From Crocodylus rhombifer (taxonomy: Eukaryota; Chordata; Crocodylia; Crocodylidae): 64,000 nucleotides of DNA. This document shows, one piece after another, positions 10,560 to 20,684 of the stretch (within the stretch, counting starts at the first letter, position 1; the number at the start of each line of letters is the position of its first letter). The notes below the pieces were generated by a model. It was given only the letters and a program-made list of their open reading frames with translations, was not told the DNA's origin and did not search any database. Location: NCBI GenBank assembly GCA_038503035.1, contig JAVSML010000974.1:71336-135335 (forward strand), read 5' to 3'. The position numbers and the translations under genes were made by a program.

Positions 10560-10844
10560 CCCTGGTCAATTTTCTGCAGTGGTTTTCCACCAGCTGGCCC
10601 CCCTCTTCCTCCCCTTTCCCTCCTCCCTTCTCTCTTTGAGCGGTGCCCTTGCATTCCACAGATAACAGTTTCAGCTTGCCTGTTTTCCAGAAGGACAGGA
10701 GATTACAGGCGCCAAAGAAAGGGTTACAAAGGTTGGGCAAGGGGGGGCCCTGGCTCGCCTGGGCCTAGAGCAGAGGGGCTTCATCGACACTCGTGGTCTT
10801 CCATCCCTCTGAGTTACCTAGGGTTATGCCCAGTGACACCAGCA

Positions 10845-10848
10845 ATAG
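10845..10848. repeat. ERV target site duplication, right copy (ATAG)
   Basis: Partner of the ATAG at 4345-4348. Confidence 0.85.
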
Positions 10849-11557
10849 GGAAGGGAAAGATGCAGCCAGGGGTTGTTCTTGTCTTGGACATTTACAAGAG
10901 GAAGTAGGAAAGCTGAATACTTTTATTTCTCCATCCTCAGATGCTTTTTCTGCTAAACTTTTTGAGCACTGCTCACTTAGCCACAGGTAACGGATTCCTA
11001 TCAATGCTCCACTGTTTGAAAGGCAGGACTTTTGTGTGGGTTTTTAAATCATTACTGGTTGTGTCTTTCTGGTCTGATGGTACAACTCAGAAAAACAAAT
11101 CTGATTCTGAATTCCTCAATGGGCGTAAAAGCTGGTTGGCAGAGCTGGTAACTTAAATGTGCTGCCCTGGGTAGTGAGGGGTGAAGGAGGAGGAGGTAGC
11201 ATTTATTTCTTCATGCAGGAGTTCCTGTGGTGGCGCATGCATCTGCTGCCACAGCACAAGCTCCCTGAACACAGGTTGCTGCAGCGATGCCAGAAGCATG
11301 GGGTCCTTTGGCAAGTGGTGCCCAGGGTTGGTGCCCCAAGCCCGATGCCCCAAGCCCACTGCCCTCCTCTGAGTTATGCTGCTGCTGGTTGATGTAGGTA
11401 TTGGGTAACTACAGGAACAACTTTGATTTGTTGGATCTTATTTCTTGTTTGTGAGGACATCTCACAGCAAGTGTTCTCATTCTCCACAGCCCTCTTCCCT
11501 CCTGAATGGTCTTTCTTCAGCTTACCATTTTATCCTTTCTATAGCATTTCTCTTGTC
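10849..11557. other. Unassigned sequence right of the ERV
   Basis: About 0.7 kb between the ERV target duplication and the next hAT element. No domain, terminal repeat or RNA gene was recognised. Confidence 0.5.
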
Positions 11558-11565
11558 TTTTTGGT

Positions 11566-11834
11566 CAGCATTTCTCAACCTGTGAGTCATGACCCGAAAG
11601 TGGGTTGCAAGAAGATATGAAAGGGTTGTGAATAAACTTTAAAAATGGATTCTTCTTTAAAGAAGAAAAATGTGGGAAAACATGGCTTTTCCCTTGCAGG
11701 CTGGCAGAATTCCAGTCTGCAAGAAGCTGGGGGCAGCAGGTGGGGAGTGAGGGGCACTGGGTCAGGACTGGCCATTGATATTTACAAGCAATTGTTTACA
11801 AGTTTCCGTGTACAAAAAAGGTTGAGAACCACTG
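11566..11834 (+). mobile_element. Short non-autonomous hAT element (TTCTCAACC type)
   Basis: The ends are inverted repeats: CAGCATTTCTCAACCT on the left and, reverse-complemented, CAGTGGTTCTCAACCT on the right. The flanks are 8-bp near-duplicates, TTTTTGGT (11558-11565) and TTTTAGGT (11835-11842), which is the hAT hallmark. At 269 bp there is no transposase. The GAGTCATGACCC start resembles Charlie-like MITEs. Confidence 0.85.
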
Positions 11835-11842
11835 TTTTAGGT

Positions 11843-13614
11843 AATCCCATCCCAATGATGTCTCTGTTTTTTTACAGCTCTGTTCTTTTCCTTTAGATAG
11901 AGTGCTTTTATTTACACAGGGTGTTTTTCACAGGCTTTTGTTCTTTGTTACTTAGTTAAAGCTACATCTGCTGCTTTCTCAGACATGCAGAAGAGTACTT
12001 GGTGCTCAAAACCATGCAGTTGGTCCAATAAAAGATATCACTCCTCCCACATATCCTTGCCTCTTGCATATTTCCTGGACCATCATGGCCACAACATCAC
12101 TCCAATGCTATTTCGTCTGAAGTACCTTTTTTACTTTTTACTACTAACCCCAGAGAGTATCAGTCATTTATTCAGGTGGCATTAAGGAGTTGGTCAGGAC
12201 TCCAATTGGTGTAAATCAATGGAGCTGTACCATCTGAGGGCATACCTGCCAAATCACAAATAGTGATTTGCAAAGCGAACAGCAAACAGCCAAGCAATAT
12301 TAAAAATATTTTTGTTAAAGAAATTTGACAAACAAATAAGAAATACTGTTATGAGAGGAATCACCAGATGGTGCTGCAACACACTGTTTGACCATTTCTT
12401 TTTACTGCTGCTCAGCTTTTGCGGGAGGACCCTTAATTGTTTGTTTCGTGACGAAGGTCCTTTTGAGAAGTAGAGGGAACTATGTGAGAAATGGAGGTTT
12501 TCTCTCTACTTTTACCTTTCTGCCTAAAATCAGTTCTCAACACAAATTACTGCCTGGGAACTGGTCATTGGTAGTTGAACTGAAATTCATGAAAGAGAGG
12601 ATTGCCTATATGCGCTCTGTGACCATCTCCATTCTAGGACCCTTTTATATAATGAACAGTAAACATGTTAAACTAAGAATGTAACCAGATTGGGCATTGT
12701 TGGTTACTCTTCCAGGGGAAGCCCAAGTTGAAAGACCTTTACATCCCCCTTTAGCAGAGGGTAATGGTGCTTTTGAAGTAAACTAGGATCAGTTAAATTG
12801 TTAAAATAATCCATTAACAAAAAATGACCTAAATCTGCATGTATTTTTGCACTCTGGGTAATGTGAATATGTAATATTCAGACTAGGTCTAGCCAGTTTT
12901 TTCAGGCACTTCTCTATTCTGTTTCAAGGGGGTGTGCTGTATGAGTAAAGACTGAGTGAAAATTATGTATAGAGCTCCAATAATAATACTTAACATAAAT
13001 CTGTGTACCCTTTTTACAAACGGTCCTTATAAATTGTACCCAGAGTACCAAGAAATGCTTTAGACAAAGAGGTGGTGACTTGCTAAAGCAACGCAATGTG
13101 TTGGTGTCAGGCCTGCTAAGAGCACTTGGAGAGGGATTCTGGCTTCTAATCTTTATCCCTCTAACTTTTAAAATATCATTAATATATTTTGATTAATAAC
13201 TTTTGGCATCAAAAGACTTAGAAATGAGACATGTAGAAAAATGAAAAAGGGGTTGTGTTTTTTCTTGTATCATGTTGGAAAGATTTTTGTCAAGAAGTTC
13301 TTTCCTACTTGCTTTTTACATTTAGAAATTCAACTTTGCTGCACTCTGGAGCATTCCATAGTGACTGGCAAAATACTGAATTGATGACAGCTTAGGAGTC
13401 GAGACTGAAAGCTGAGCAACTCAGATGAAGTGGTATTTCTAGCCAAAATGGTTAAAACTCTGGTGCATTATTTGGATTCTCGTGTGGCTTTTGTTAACCC
13501 ATTGAATTTCAATGTCCAGTGATAAGGGTGGCGAGGCAGGGAATGTCTTTGTTTAGCACTTCTGATAGTCTGTTAAATTCTGATGACTCCCAATAAACAT
13601 TTTCCAAGGGGATC
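11843..13614. other. Unassigned, with one repeat end
   Basis: No gene seen. Near 12014-12120 lies a sequence (TTGGTCCAATAAAAGATATC and following) shared with 26154-26230, 30595-30630 and the 53952-54211 element, so it is probably a fragment of that repeat family. Confidence 0.5.
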
Positions 13615-13622
13615 CTTTAGAA

Positions 13623-13810
13623 CAGGGGTGGGCAAAATGTGGCCCGTTGGCCAGATGCAGCCTGCCAGGCCATTCTGTCTGGCCCGCGGGGCCCCTAAAA
13701 AAATTTAGAAAATGAATATTTATCTGACCCTGGCTGCCTGTCATGCGGCCCTTGATGGCTTGCCAAAACTCAGTAAGCAGTCCTCTGCCCAAAATAATTG
13801 CCCATCCCTG
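13623..13810 (+). mobile_element. 188-bp hAT MITE, CAGGGGTGGGCAA family
   Basis: Ends CAGGGGTGGGCAAAAT and ATTGCCCATCCCTG form terminal inverted repeats. The flanks are a perfect 8-bp duplication CTTTAGAA (13615-13622 and 13811-13818). This is the shortest copy of a family also found at 23544, 34001 and 57445. Confidence 0.93.
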
Positions 13811-13926
13811 CTTTAGAAAAACAAGTGAAGACCAAGACTGCCATTCCTGATATTCTAGGATTAAAAATAAGCAGGGAAAAAAACCCTTTAAAAACAAAAT
13901 ACTTAGAGTTTTTCTCCATGCATCAT

Positions 13927-13978
13927 AAAGACTTTTTAAAAAGCAAAATATTAAAGACTTTTTAAAAAGCAAAATATT
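13927..13978. repeat. Perfect 26-bp tandem duplication
   Basis: Two identical 26-base units (13927-13952, 13953-13978) lie directly next to each other in A/T-rich sequence. A recent local duplication is the simplest reading. Confidence 0.9.
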
Positions 13979-15901
13979 ACTCATAAGAGATGGGTTTTTT
14001 TCATGTGTTTTTAAAAACATGTTTGCAAAGCTTGCTGAACTAAATACCAGTTGATCCCCTGGGAAAATGAAAACCATTAAGTAAGAAAATAAAAAATCTG
14101 TCTTTCAGGGGAATTTCTGATGGGCCATTTATCTTTCCTAATCCATGTGGCCTTAAAATATCAGCTTTTGTTCAGATCAAAAAAGAGGAGCAATGCATTT
14201 TATATTAACTTGTTTAACTGAATAGCAAGTAAAATGTTAAACAAATAACTCATTACAAATCTGCAGAATGTTTAGACCAAATCCCTAGTGGTGTTATCAC
14301 ACAAAGAAGAATCTTGTAGAGTGGTTTAAAATAATATTCCACTTGGCCTGCTATTAAGCTACGTGGCTTAGCAGACTTTTTTTCTTTGGTAGAGAAGGGT
14401 CTGGACTATAAGTTTTGGATCCACATGTTCCTGACGTTTGTGAGCATTCGGAACTGTGACTGGGTCTATATCTAAGTCTTGGTGAGGGGTTACTAAACTA
14501 CAATACATTCTATGTTAATCCTTTGAGTTTGTAGCATGGAGCTCCAAATCCTGCAACTTTGAGTTAGTACTCTCAGCAAAGCGAGGATACATAGGCTTCA
14601 ACATGTTCATGTCACTTAAATTAAAAGAATGATGGATGAAACCAGATTGATGCTCCTACTCAGCTAAGCTGTGACCACTGCCACTGAGTATTTTCCAAGA
14701 GGTTCCTTTAGCAAAATAAGCAAAGAACAAAATTGTCTCCATCCTCCCCCAGATTACTTCCTATTCATACTAGCAGAATCCACAAGATGGCAATATGCCA
14801 CAGTGGGAGTTTTGCCAGAGAATCACAGAGAATTGTCCCAAAACAAGCTGGAAGAAATAGTTTTCTTACGTATACATTTAAAGATAAGAGATCCTGGTTT
14901 GGGGGCATAGTACTGTACACACTAAATAGTGGACCTTCCAACAGTGCTACTTTAGAGCAGATTGCTTGAAAATGGTTTTTCCTGCTACCCAGCAAGTATG
15001 CCAGTTTTTTTAAAACATGTTAGCAGAATTTGTTTCTAGACTTGATTGAAAAACAGTTATTTAACATAGGTAAAATTCCTGCAAGGAGGGAGCCTTCTGC
15101 AAATATCTGCATTACACAAAATTAGTAGAGTGGGAGCCTTCATAGGAAAATTTAGAAATACAGAACTTTCCTATTTCCATCTAACAATGTTAATTCTCTT
15201 TCACTGTGGAGATGCATCCCACTACCTTAAAATGTATCTAACTAATAAGTTGTGAGCAATCATTAGATCCACTGCCATGACAATCTTTTCTTATGAACAG
15301 GATGAATGGTTTCCATCTCTCAAACTGTAATGTCAATCAAATGCCAGCGAACATGAGGTAAAGCTGCACAGATGCGGTTATTGCCTTAAATAATGAATTC
15401 TCACTGTGTGCCACCAAATTGCAAATGAGTCGTGATGCCCACATAATTATTCCTTTAATGAAAATGCAACATCAAGGCATTCCCAGCAACATGTTAAGCC
15501 TCTGTTGGCTGGCATAGGGAGGCTTTCATTAACCTTTACACATATGCAGTAGGATTAATCTTACTTATCAGAGCTTTTTTTGAATTCCCCTAAATCTGCT
15601 GTAATGAGATATAGTACATGGATTTGGGCAAGTTCTTGCATAGATTTTTAAAACAAGTTAACAGGGAGATGGTTTACCAGTTAGCCTGAGAATTGCCACA
15701 GGAAACTTTGCCCTTTTTTTTTTTAAAAGTAGCCTGTCTGGGCTAGGGACAGACATTACACATAAATCAGTGTAAGTGATCAGAAACCAGTTCAAACCTG
15801 TAACATAACAGAAATTCAGTGCACATAAACCACTTTCAAAATTACTAAAACCACTTTAAGATAAACCTGGATAGATGTAGTATGAGACTTAACTGTTTGA
15901 T
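13979..15901. other. Unassigned sequence before the CR1 pair
   Basis: No gene found. A possible DNA-element end (GCTAGGGACAGACATTACAC) is visible at about 15742-15761, directly left of the CR1 copy; its partner end was not found. Confidence 0.45.
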
Positions 15902-17074
15902 GAGGTTGATGTCATATACTTAAATTTCCGAAAGGCCTTCGACCTGGTCTCCCATGATGTCCTCATGGTTAAATTGGGAAAATGTGGCCTCAACTACTTT
16001 CTGGTCTGGAGGCTAGCTAACTGGCTCTGTGGTAGGACCCAGAGAGTACTGATTGACGGAACTGAGTCATTATGGCGGGAGGTGACCAGTGGCATCCCTC
16101 AGGGCTCAGTACTTGGACCAGTGCTTTTCAATATGTTCACCAATTATTTGGATTCAGGTAGTAAAAGCGATCTGGCAAAGTTTACTGATGACACCAAACT
16201 ATGGGGGAGCTTGCTCAAGCTCCAGGACATGCTGGCACTACTGGCTGACCTGGACAGGTTTGTGATGTGGGCAGACCTCAGCCTGATGCCATTTAATATG
16301 GAGAAATGTAAAGTGCTCCATTTGGGGGGAAGTAATTCACAACACATTTACAGGCTCAGCAGTGCTACGCTTGCCAGCACCACAACTGAATGAGACCTGG
16401 GTGTCATGATAGACAACAAAATGAATGAGAGCCACCAATGCGATGCTGTAGCTGGCATAGGTAATCAAACATTGGTATGCATCTATTGAGGCATCTTGAG
16501 CAAGGCTAAGGATGGCATTCTCCTGTTCTACCTGGCCTTGGTGAGACCACAGCTGGAGTACTGTGTCCAGTTCTGGGCACTACGCTTCAGGAAGGATGTG
16601 GAGAAGCTTGAGAAAGTCCAAAGGAGGGCCACATACATGATTAGAGGCCTAGAGACCAGGTCATATGAGGAGAAACTAAAAGACTTGGGACTGTCCAGCC
16701 TGGAGAAGAGAAGACTCAGAGGTGACTTGGTGGCAGCCTATAAATGTATCAGGGGCATACATCAGGCCCTGGGGGAGCATCTGTTCACCAAGGCCCCCCA
16801 GGGGTGGACCACAAACAATGGGCAAAAGCTGACTGAAGATCGTTTCAGGCTAGACCTAAGGAAATACTTCTCTACAAGTTGAGTACCGAGGGTTTGGAAC
16901 AGACTCCCTCCAGAGGTCATACAGTTGTTCACCCTGGCAATCTTCAAAAAAGCGTTGTGACGCCCATCTCACTGAGGTCATCTGACTCCAGCAGTTTTTC
17001 CTGCCCATATATAGGGGGGCTGGACCTAGTGATCTGTAGGGTCCCTTCCAGCCCCTAATATCTGTGAAACTATG
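15902..17074 (+). mobile_element. CR1 LINE copy 1, 5'-truncated, RT to 3' end
   Basis: Starts inside the reverse transcriptase of CR1 ORF2 at EVDVIYLNFRKAF and continues through [12 protein letters not shown] and KFTDDTKLWG, where the catalytic FADD is altered to FTDD. After a stop in the ERDLGV region (about 16391) the frame resumes with the C-terminal block LVRPQLEYCVQFW and ends in the usual CR1 3' UTR, with a GGGGGCTGGAC box and tail AAACTATG. CR1 copies are normally cut at the 5' end by incomplete reverse transcription, as here. The next CR1 begins within about 30 bases. Confidence 0.9.
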
Positions 17075-17100
17075 TTTAGGTAAAATTGGTTTATTGAACT

Positions 17101-20087
17101 TTTGTCTCGGAACGCCTCCAGATTCAAGTTAACTCTGTCCTCCAGCATCCTGGGGTGCTTTGCACCTCCCACACAAGCCCCTCCCTACCCCCCATTGCAG
17201 GGTGGGCAGGCAAACCTTGGCCCAAGCTGTTCACTACATCAGAGTACACACACCCACAGGAGGCCTCAAATGCCTCTGCACAAACGCTCGTAGTATGGGC
17301 AACAAGCAGGAGGAACTCACCCTCCTGCTGGCTGACACCAGCCCAGACATAGTGGGGATTACAGAAACGTGGTGGGACGAAATGCATGATTGGGCGGTGA
17401 ATGTCAAGGGCTATAGGCTGTACAGGAGGGACAGGATAGGAAAGAGAGGTGGGGGCTTGGCGCTCTATATTAAGGAGGAATACACATCCTCGTTAATTAA
17501 CAAAGAGTCAGGGGAGGGGCACTCTGAAGTGCTTTGGGTTAGAGTACAAGGCAGTCGAGGGGAAAGGGACTTAACGGTGGGAGTCTACTACAGACCTCCC
17601 AACCAGGGAGAAGAGCTTGACCAGGAATTCTTGGGTCAGCTCACAGAGGTAGTGAAGGCTAAGGATGTGATGAATTTCCCAGACATCTGCTGGGAGGAGC
17701 AGTCAGCCAGGTCTGAATGCTCACGTAGGTTCTTGGCCAGAGTGCAAGACCTCCATCTAACCCAGGAGGTGCACAGCCCCACCAGGGGGGACGCCTTGTT
17801 GGACCTAGTGCTGGCCACAGGTGATGACCTGGTGAGGGGGCTGGGGGTGCTCGACCACCTGGGCGACAGCGATCATCGCCTGCTGGAATTCACCATCCAG
17901 CGCAAGGTGGCAAAGGCATGCAGTAAGGCAGCGGCCCTAGATTTTAGGAGGGCAGACTTCAACGAGCTGAGGAGCATAGTTGGAGAAGCGCTGAGGTCCC
18001 GGAGGGGAGGGGAGCCAGGTGTCCAAGGAGGGTGATCGGTCCTTAAGGAGACGATCCTCCAAGCCCAAAGGAAGGTAATCCCAACGAGGATCAAAGGGAG
18101 CAGGAGAGCACACAAGCCTCCATGGCTCACCAAAAGCATCCGGGAATGTTTCCTTGCTAAAAAGGAGGCTTATACCCAATGGAAAGAAGGGGTCATCACC
18201 AGGGAGGACTATTCTGTAGTTGCTTGGGGATGTAGGGGGGTAGTTAGGAAGGCCAAGGCAGAGATGGAACTGGGACTAGCTTCCCAGATTAAGGACAATA
18301 AGAAGTCCTTTTTTAAATATGTAGGGGGTAAAAAGAAGGTCCCGGGTAATGTGGGGCCCTTGCAGGACACCATGGGAAACTTGGTCGTCACACCAGACAG
18401 CAAAGCTAACATGTTTAACGATTTCTTTGCCTCTGTCTTCCTAAGTAGGGACCAGAACAGCCACCTCCCTGCTGGGCCCTCCTCGGGCCCCGGGGGAGGC
18501 ACACCTGGGCCACGGGTTAGCGAGGATTTAGTTAGGAAGCTTCTGGAGGGGTTGGACGTATTCAAGTCAGCCGGCCCAGATGATCTCCACCCTAGAGTTC
18601 TAAAGGAACTAACTGAGGTCATTGCAAGTCCCCTGGCACAACTTTATGAGCACTTGTGGCACTCTGAGTTACCGGAGGACTGGAAGAGGGCCAACGTGGT
18701 TCCCATCTTCAAAAAAGGCAGGAAGGAGGACCCGGAAAACTATAGGCCAGTTAGTCTTACCTCGATCCTAGGCAAGCTGTTTGAGAAAATTATGCTGGCA
18801 CACATCCAGGAGGGGCCAGCAAGGGACTACATGCTTAGGGGCAACCAACATGGGTTCATCAGTGGAAGGTCCTGTCAGACCAACCTGGTGGCCTTTTACG
18901 ATCAGATCACCAGATCATTAGACGCAGGGGTAGCAGTGGATATAATCTTCCTGGACTTCCGGAAGGCTTTTGACACTGTCTCTCACCCTGTTCTCATTAA
19001 GAAACTGGGGAGCTGTGGTGTAGACACTCACACAGTCAAATGGGTCGCCAACTGGCTGGTGGGCCGCACCCAGAGGGTGGTAGTGGATGGGTCCTTCTCA
19101 TCCTGGAAGGACGTGGGTAGTGGGGTTCCGCAGGGCTCGGTCCTTGGGCCCGCACTGTTCAACATCTTCATCAGCGATTTGGATGAGGGGGTAAAAAGCA
19201 CCCTGTTCAAATTTGCTGATGACACTAAGATGTAGGGGGACGTGGGCACATTGGAAGGATGCAACAGGCTACAATCAGACCTAGACAGGTTACAAGGGTG
19301 GGCAGACGAGAATAGGATGGGTTTCAACACAGACAAGTGCAAGGTGATGCACCTCAGGAGGAACAACCGGCACCATACCTACAGGTTGGGGAACTCCCCT
19401 CTTGTCAGCACGGGGGCGGAAAGGGATCTGGGGGTCATCATTGACTCCAAGATGAACGTGGGCTGGCAGTGTGGAGAGGCAGTAAGGAAGGCCAACCGCA
19501 CCTTGGCATGCATCCACAGATGCAGCTCGAGCAGGTCCAAGGAGGTGATCCTCCCCCTCTATGCGGCACTGGTCAGGCTGCAGTTGGAGTATTGCATCCA
19601 GTTCTGCGTACCACACTTCAAGAGGGACATCGACAGCATGGAGAGGGTCCAGAGTGGGGTCACTCGTATGATCAGGGGACAGCAGGGCAGGCCCTATGAG
19701 GAGAGGCTACGGGACCTGAACCTGTTCAGCCTCCAAAAGAGAAGGCTGAGGCCTGTTATAAACTAGTCAGGGGGGATCAGCAGGCATTGGGGGAGTCACT
19801 GTTTCCCCGAGCACCGCCAGGAGTGACCAGGAATAACGGTCACAAGCTGGCAGAGGGTAGATTTAGGCTAGATATCAGGAGGTGCTACTTCACAGTCAGG
19901 GTGTTTAGGGTCTGGAACCAGCTTCCAAGAGAAGTGGTGCAGGCTTCTACCCTGGGGGTGTTTAAGAGGAGGTTAGATGAACATCTTGCTGGGGTCATTT
20001 GACCCCAGTATTCTTTCCTGCCATGGCAGGGGGTTGGACTAGATGATCTGCTCAGGTCCCTTCCGACCCTAGAAACTATGAACTACG
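17101..20087 (+). mobile_element. CR1 LINE copy 2, nearly full ORF2
   Basis: An almost 3-kb CR1 copy holding the whole ORF2 from endonuclease to 3' UTR, but no recognisable ORF1. The left boundary is approximate: it lies just after copy 1, and the sequence from 17115 on is CR1-like. The 3' end has the CCTGCCATGGCAGG box and the tail GAAACTATGAACTACG. No clear target duplication was found. Confidence 0.88.
17160..20002 (+). pseudogene. CR1 ORF2 (endonuclease-reverse transcriptase), copy 2
   Basis: A single frame runs from 17160 to about 19755 with just two nonsense codons: TGA at 18033 and TAG at 19233, both where related copies have Trp. After about 19755 a deletion of roughly 11 bases shifts the frame and the C-terminus is read at 19787-20002. 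The endonuclease half shows TNARS, ITETWWD, YRRDR and RGGG motifs and LGDSDH. However, the catalytic GDFN block is reduced to NFPDICWE by an in-frame loss, so the nuclease is dead. The RT half has [27 protein letters not shown] and an intact FADD. It resembles the EN-RT protein that copies CR1 RNA at nicked DNA. Confidence 0.9.
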
Positions 20088-20396
20088 AGTAGGGATCCAT
20101 GCTCTAGTGCCCCCCGGCTTCTGGTCTGGGCCACTGCTGGCATGCGGTTGCATTTCTGGAATCAAAAGTGAATGTCTATCCACTTGCTTATTGGTTCATT
20201 CTATGCAACTTAGACTAACCTGTGAGATTGAATTGATTTAGCTTCAGGCTTTCTGACTGTCTGTACTTAGCCTTACGGTTACATAGCAGTGTTCTTGGAG
20301 TCCCTTACTGAAGCTTTCATTACTCCATACACCCTCATTGGCCTCTGCCTCTGACCATTAATTGCCTAAAAACACAAATCACAAATCCTTCTAGAT

Positions 20397-20676
20397 CAGT
20401 GGTTCTCAAACTTTCTAGACTCAAGGCACCCCTTGGAAAATGCGAGCTCTTAGTTTTCACACTTTTTTAAAACTATAGAATAATACTAGAGCAATTCTTC
20501 TGTTGCAAAGAAATCAGAAATGGCCCAACAGGTCAAAATTGTTTTAACAGTATAGATTCCTATGTGAAAACTCTGGATTTATCTTGTGGATCATATTTGT
20601 GCACCTAATAACACAGCACCCTTGAAAGGATCTCAAGGTACCCCAGGGTGGCATGTACTTTAGTTGAGGATCCCTG
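20397..20676 (+). mobile_element. 280-bp hAT element (CAGTGGTTCTCAAAC type)
   Basis: Ends CAGTGGTTCTCAAACTT and GTTGAGGATCCCTG are imperfect inverted repeats. A perfect 8-bp duplication TTCTAGAT flanks it (20389-20396, 20677-20684). A second copy, heavily interrupted, is at 38340-40201. Confidence 0.92.
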
Positions 20677-20684
20677 TTCTAGAT

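Larger units (their letters stand above)
4349..10844 (-). mobile_element. Gammaretrovirus-like endogenous retrovirus, full structure, degraded
   Basis: A provirus of about 6.5 kb reads right to left: 5' LTR (10372-10844), primer binding site, leader, gag, pro, pol, env remnant, polypurine tract, 3' LTR (4349-4825). Both ends are flanked by the same 4-bp sequence ATAG (4345-4348 and 10845-10848), a target duplication length typical of gammaretroviruses. Gamma-type traits are a single CX2CX4HX4C knuckle in nucleocapsid, a gag-pro junction in one frame through a UAG codon, and a CX6CC transmembrane envelope. The genes carry at least four frameshifts and one internal stop, and the surface envelope is missing, so this is a dead copy. 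By hand count the LTRs differ at about nine sites plus a G-run, roughly 2 percent, which suggests a moderately young insertion. The species-specific family name is unknown to me. Confidence 0.95.
10372..10844 (-). repeat. 5' LTR of the endogenous retrovirus
   Basis: This 473-bp LTR starts TG and ends CA in both orientations and matches the copy at 4349-4825 almost throughout. In the proviral (minus) direction it carries a TATA box (10559-10550) and an AATAAA polyadenylation signal (10480-10475) about 70 bases further on. It is followed by a 5-base spacer and the primer binding site. The differences from the 3' LTR are mostly transitions plus a length change in the G-run near 10449. Confidence 0.95.

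Noticed and set aside
10139..10654. Open frames within the 5' LTR and leader
   Set aside because: The same frames appear in the 3' LTR as a by-product of LTR sequence; no conserved accessory protein recognised.
10765..11004. Apparent second copy of the env C-terminus
   Set aside because: The shared residues come from the LTR U3 end, which is present twice; not a separate gene.
13553..14077. 174-codon open frame on minus strand
   Set aside because: It runs through the 188-bp hAT element and a tandem duplication, so it is a chance frame.
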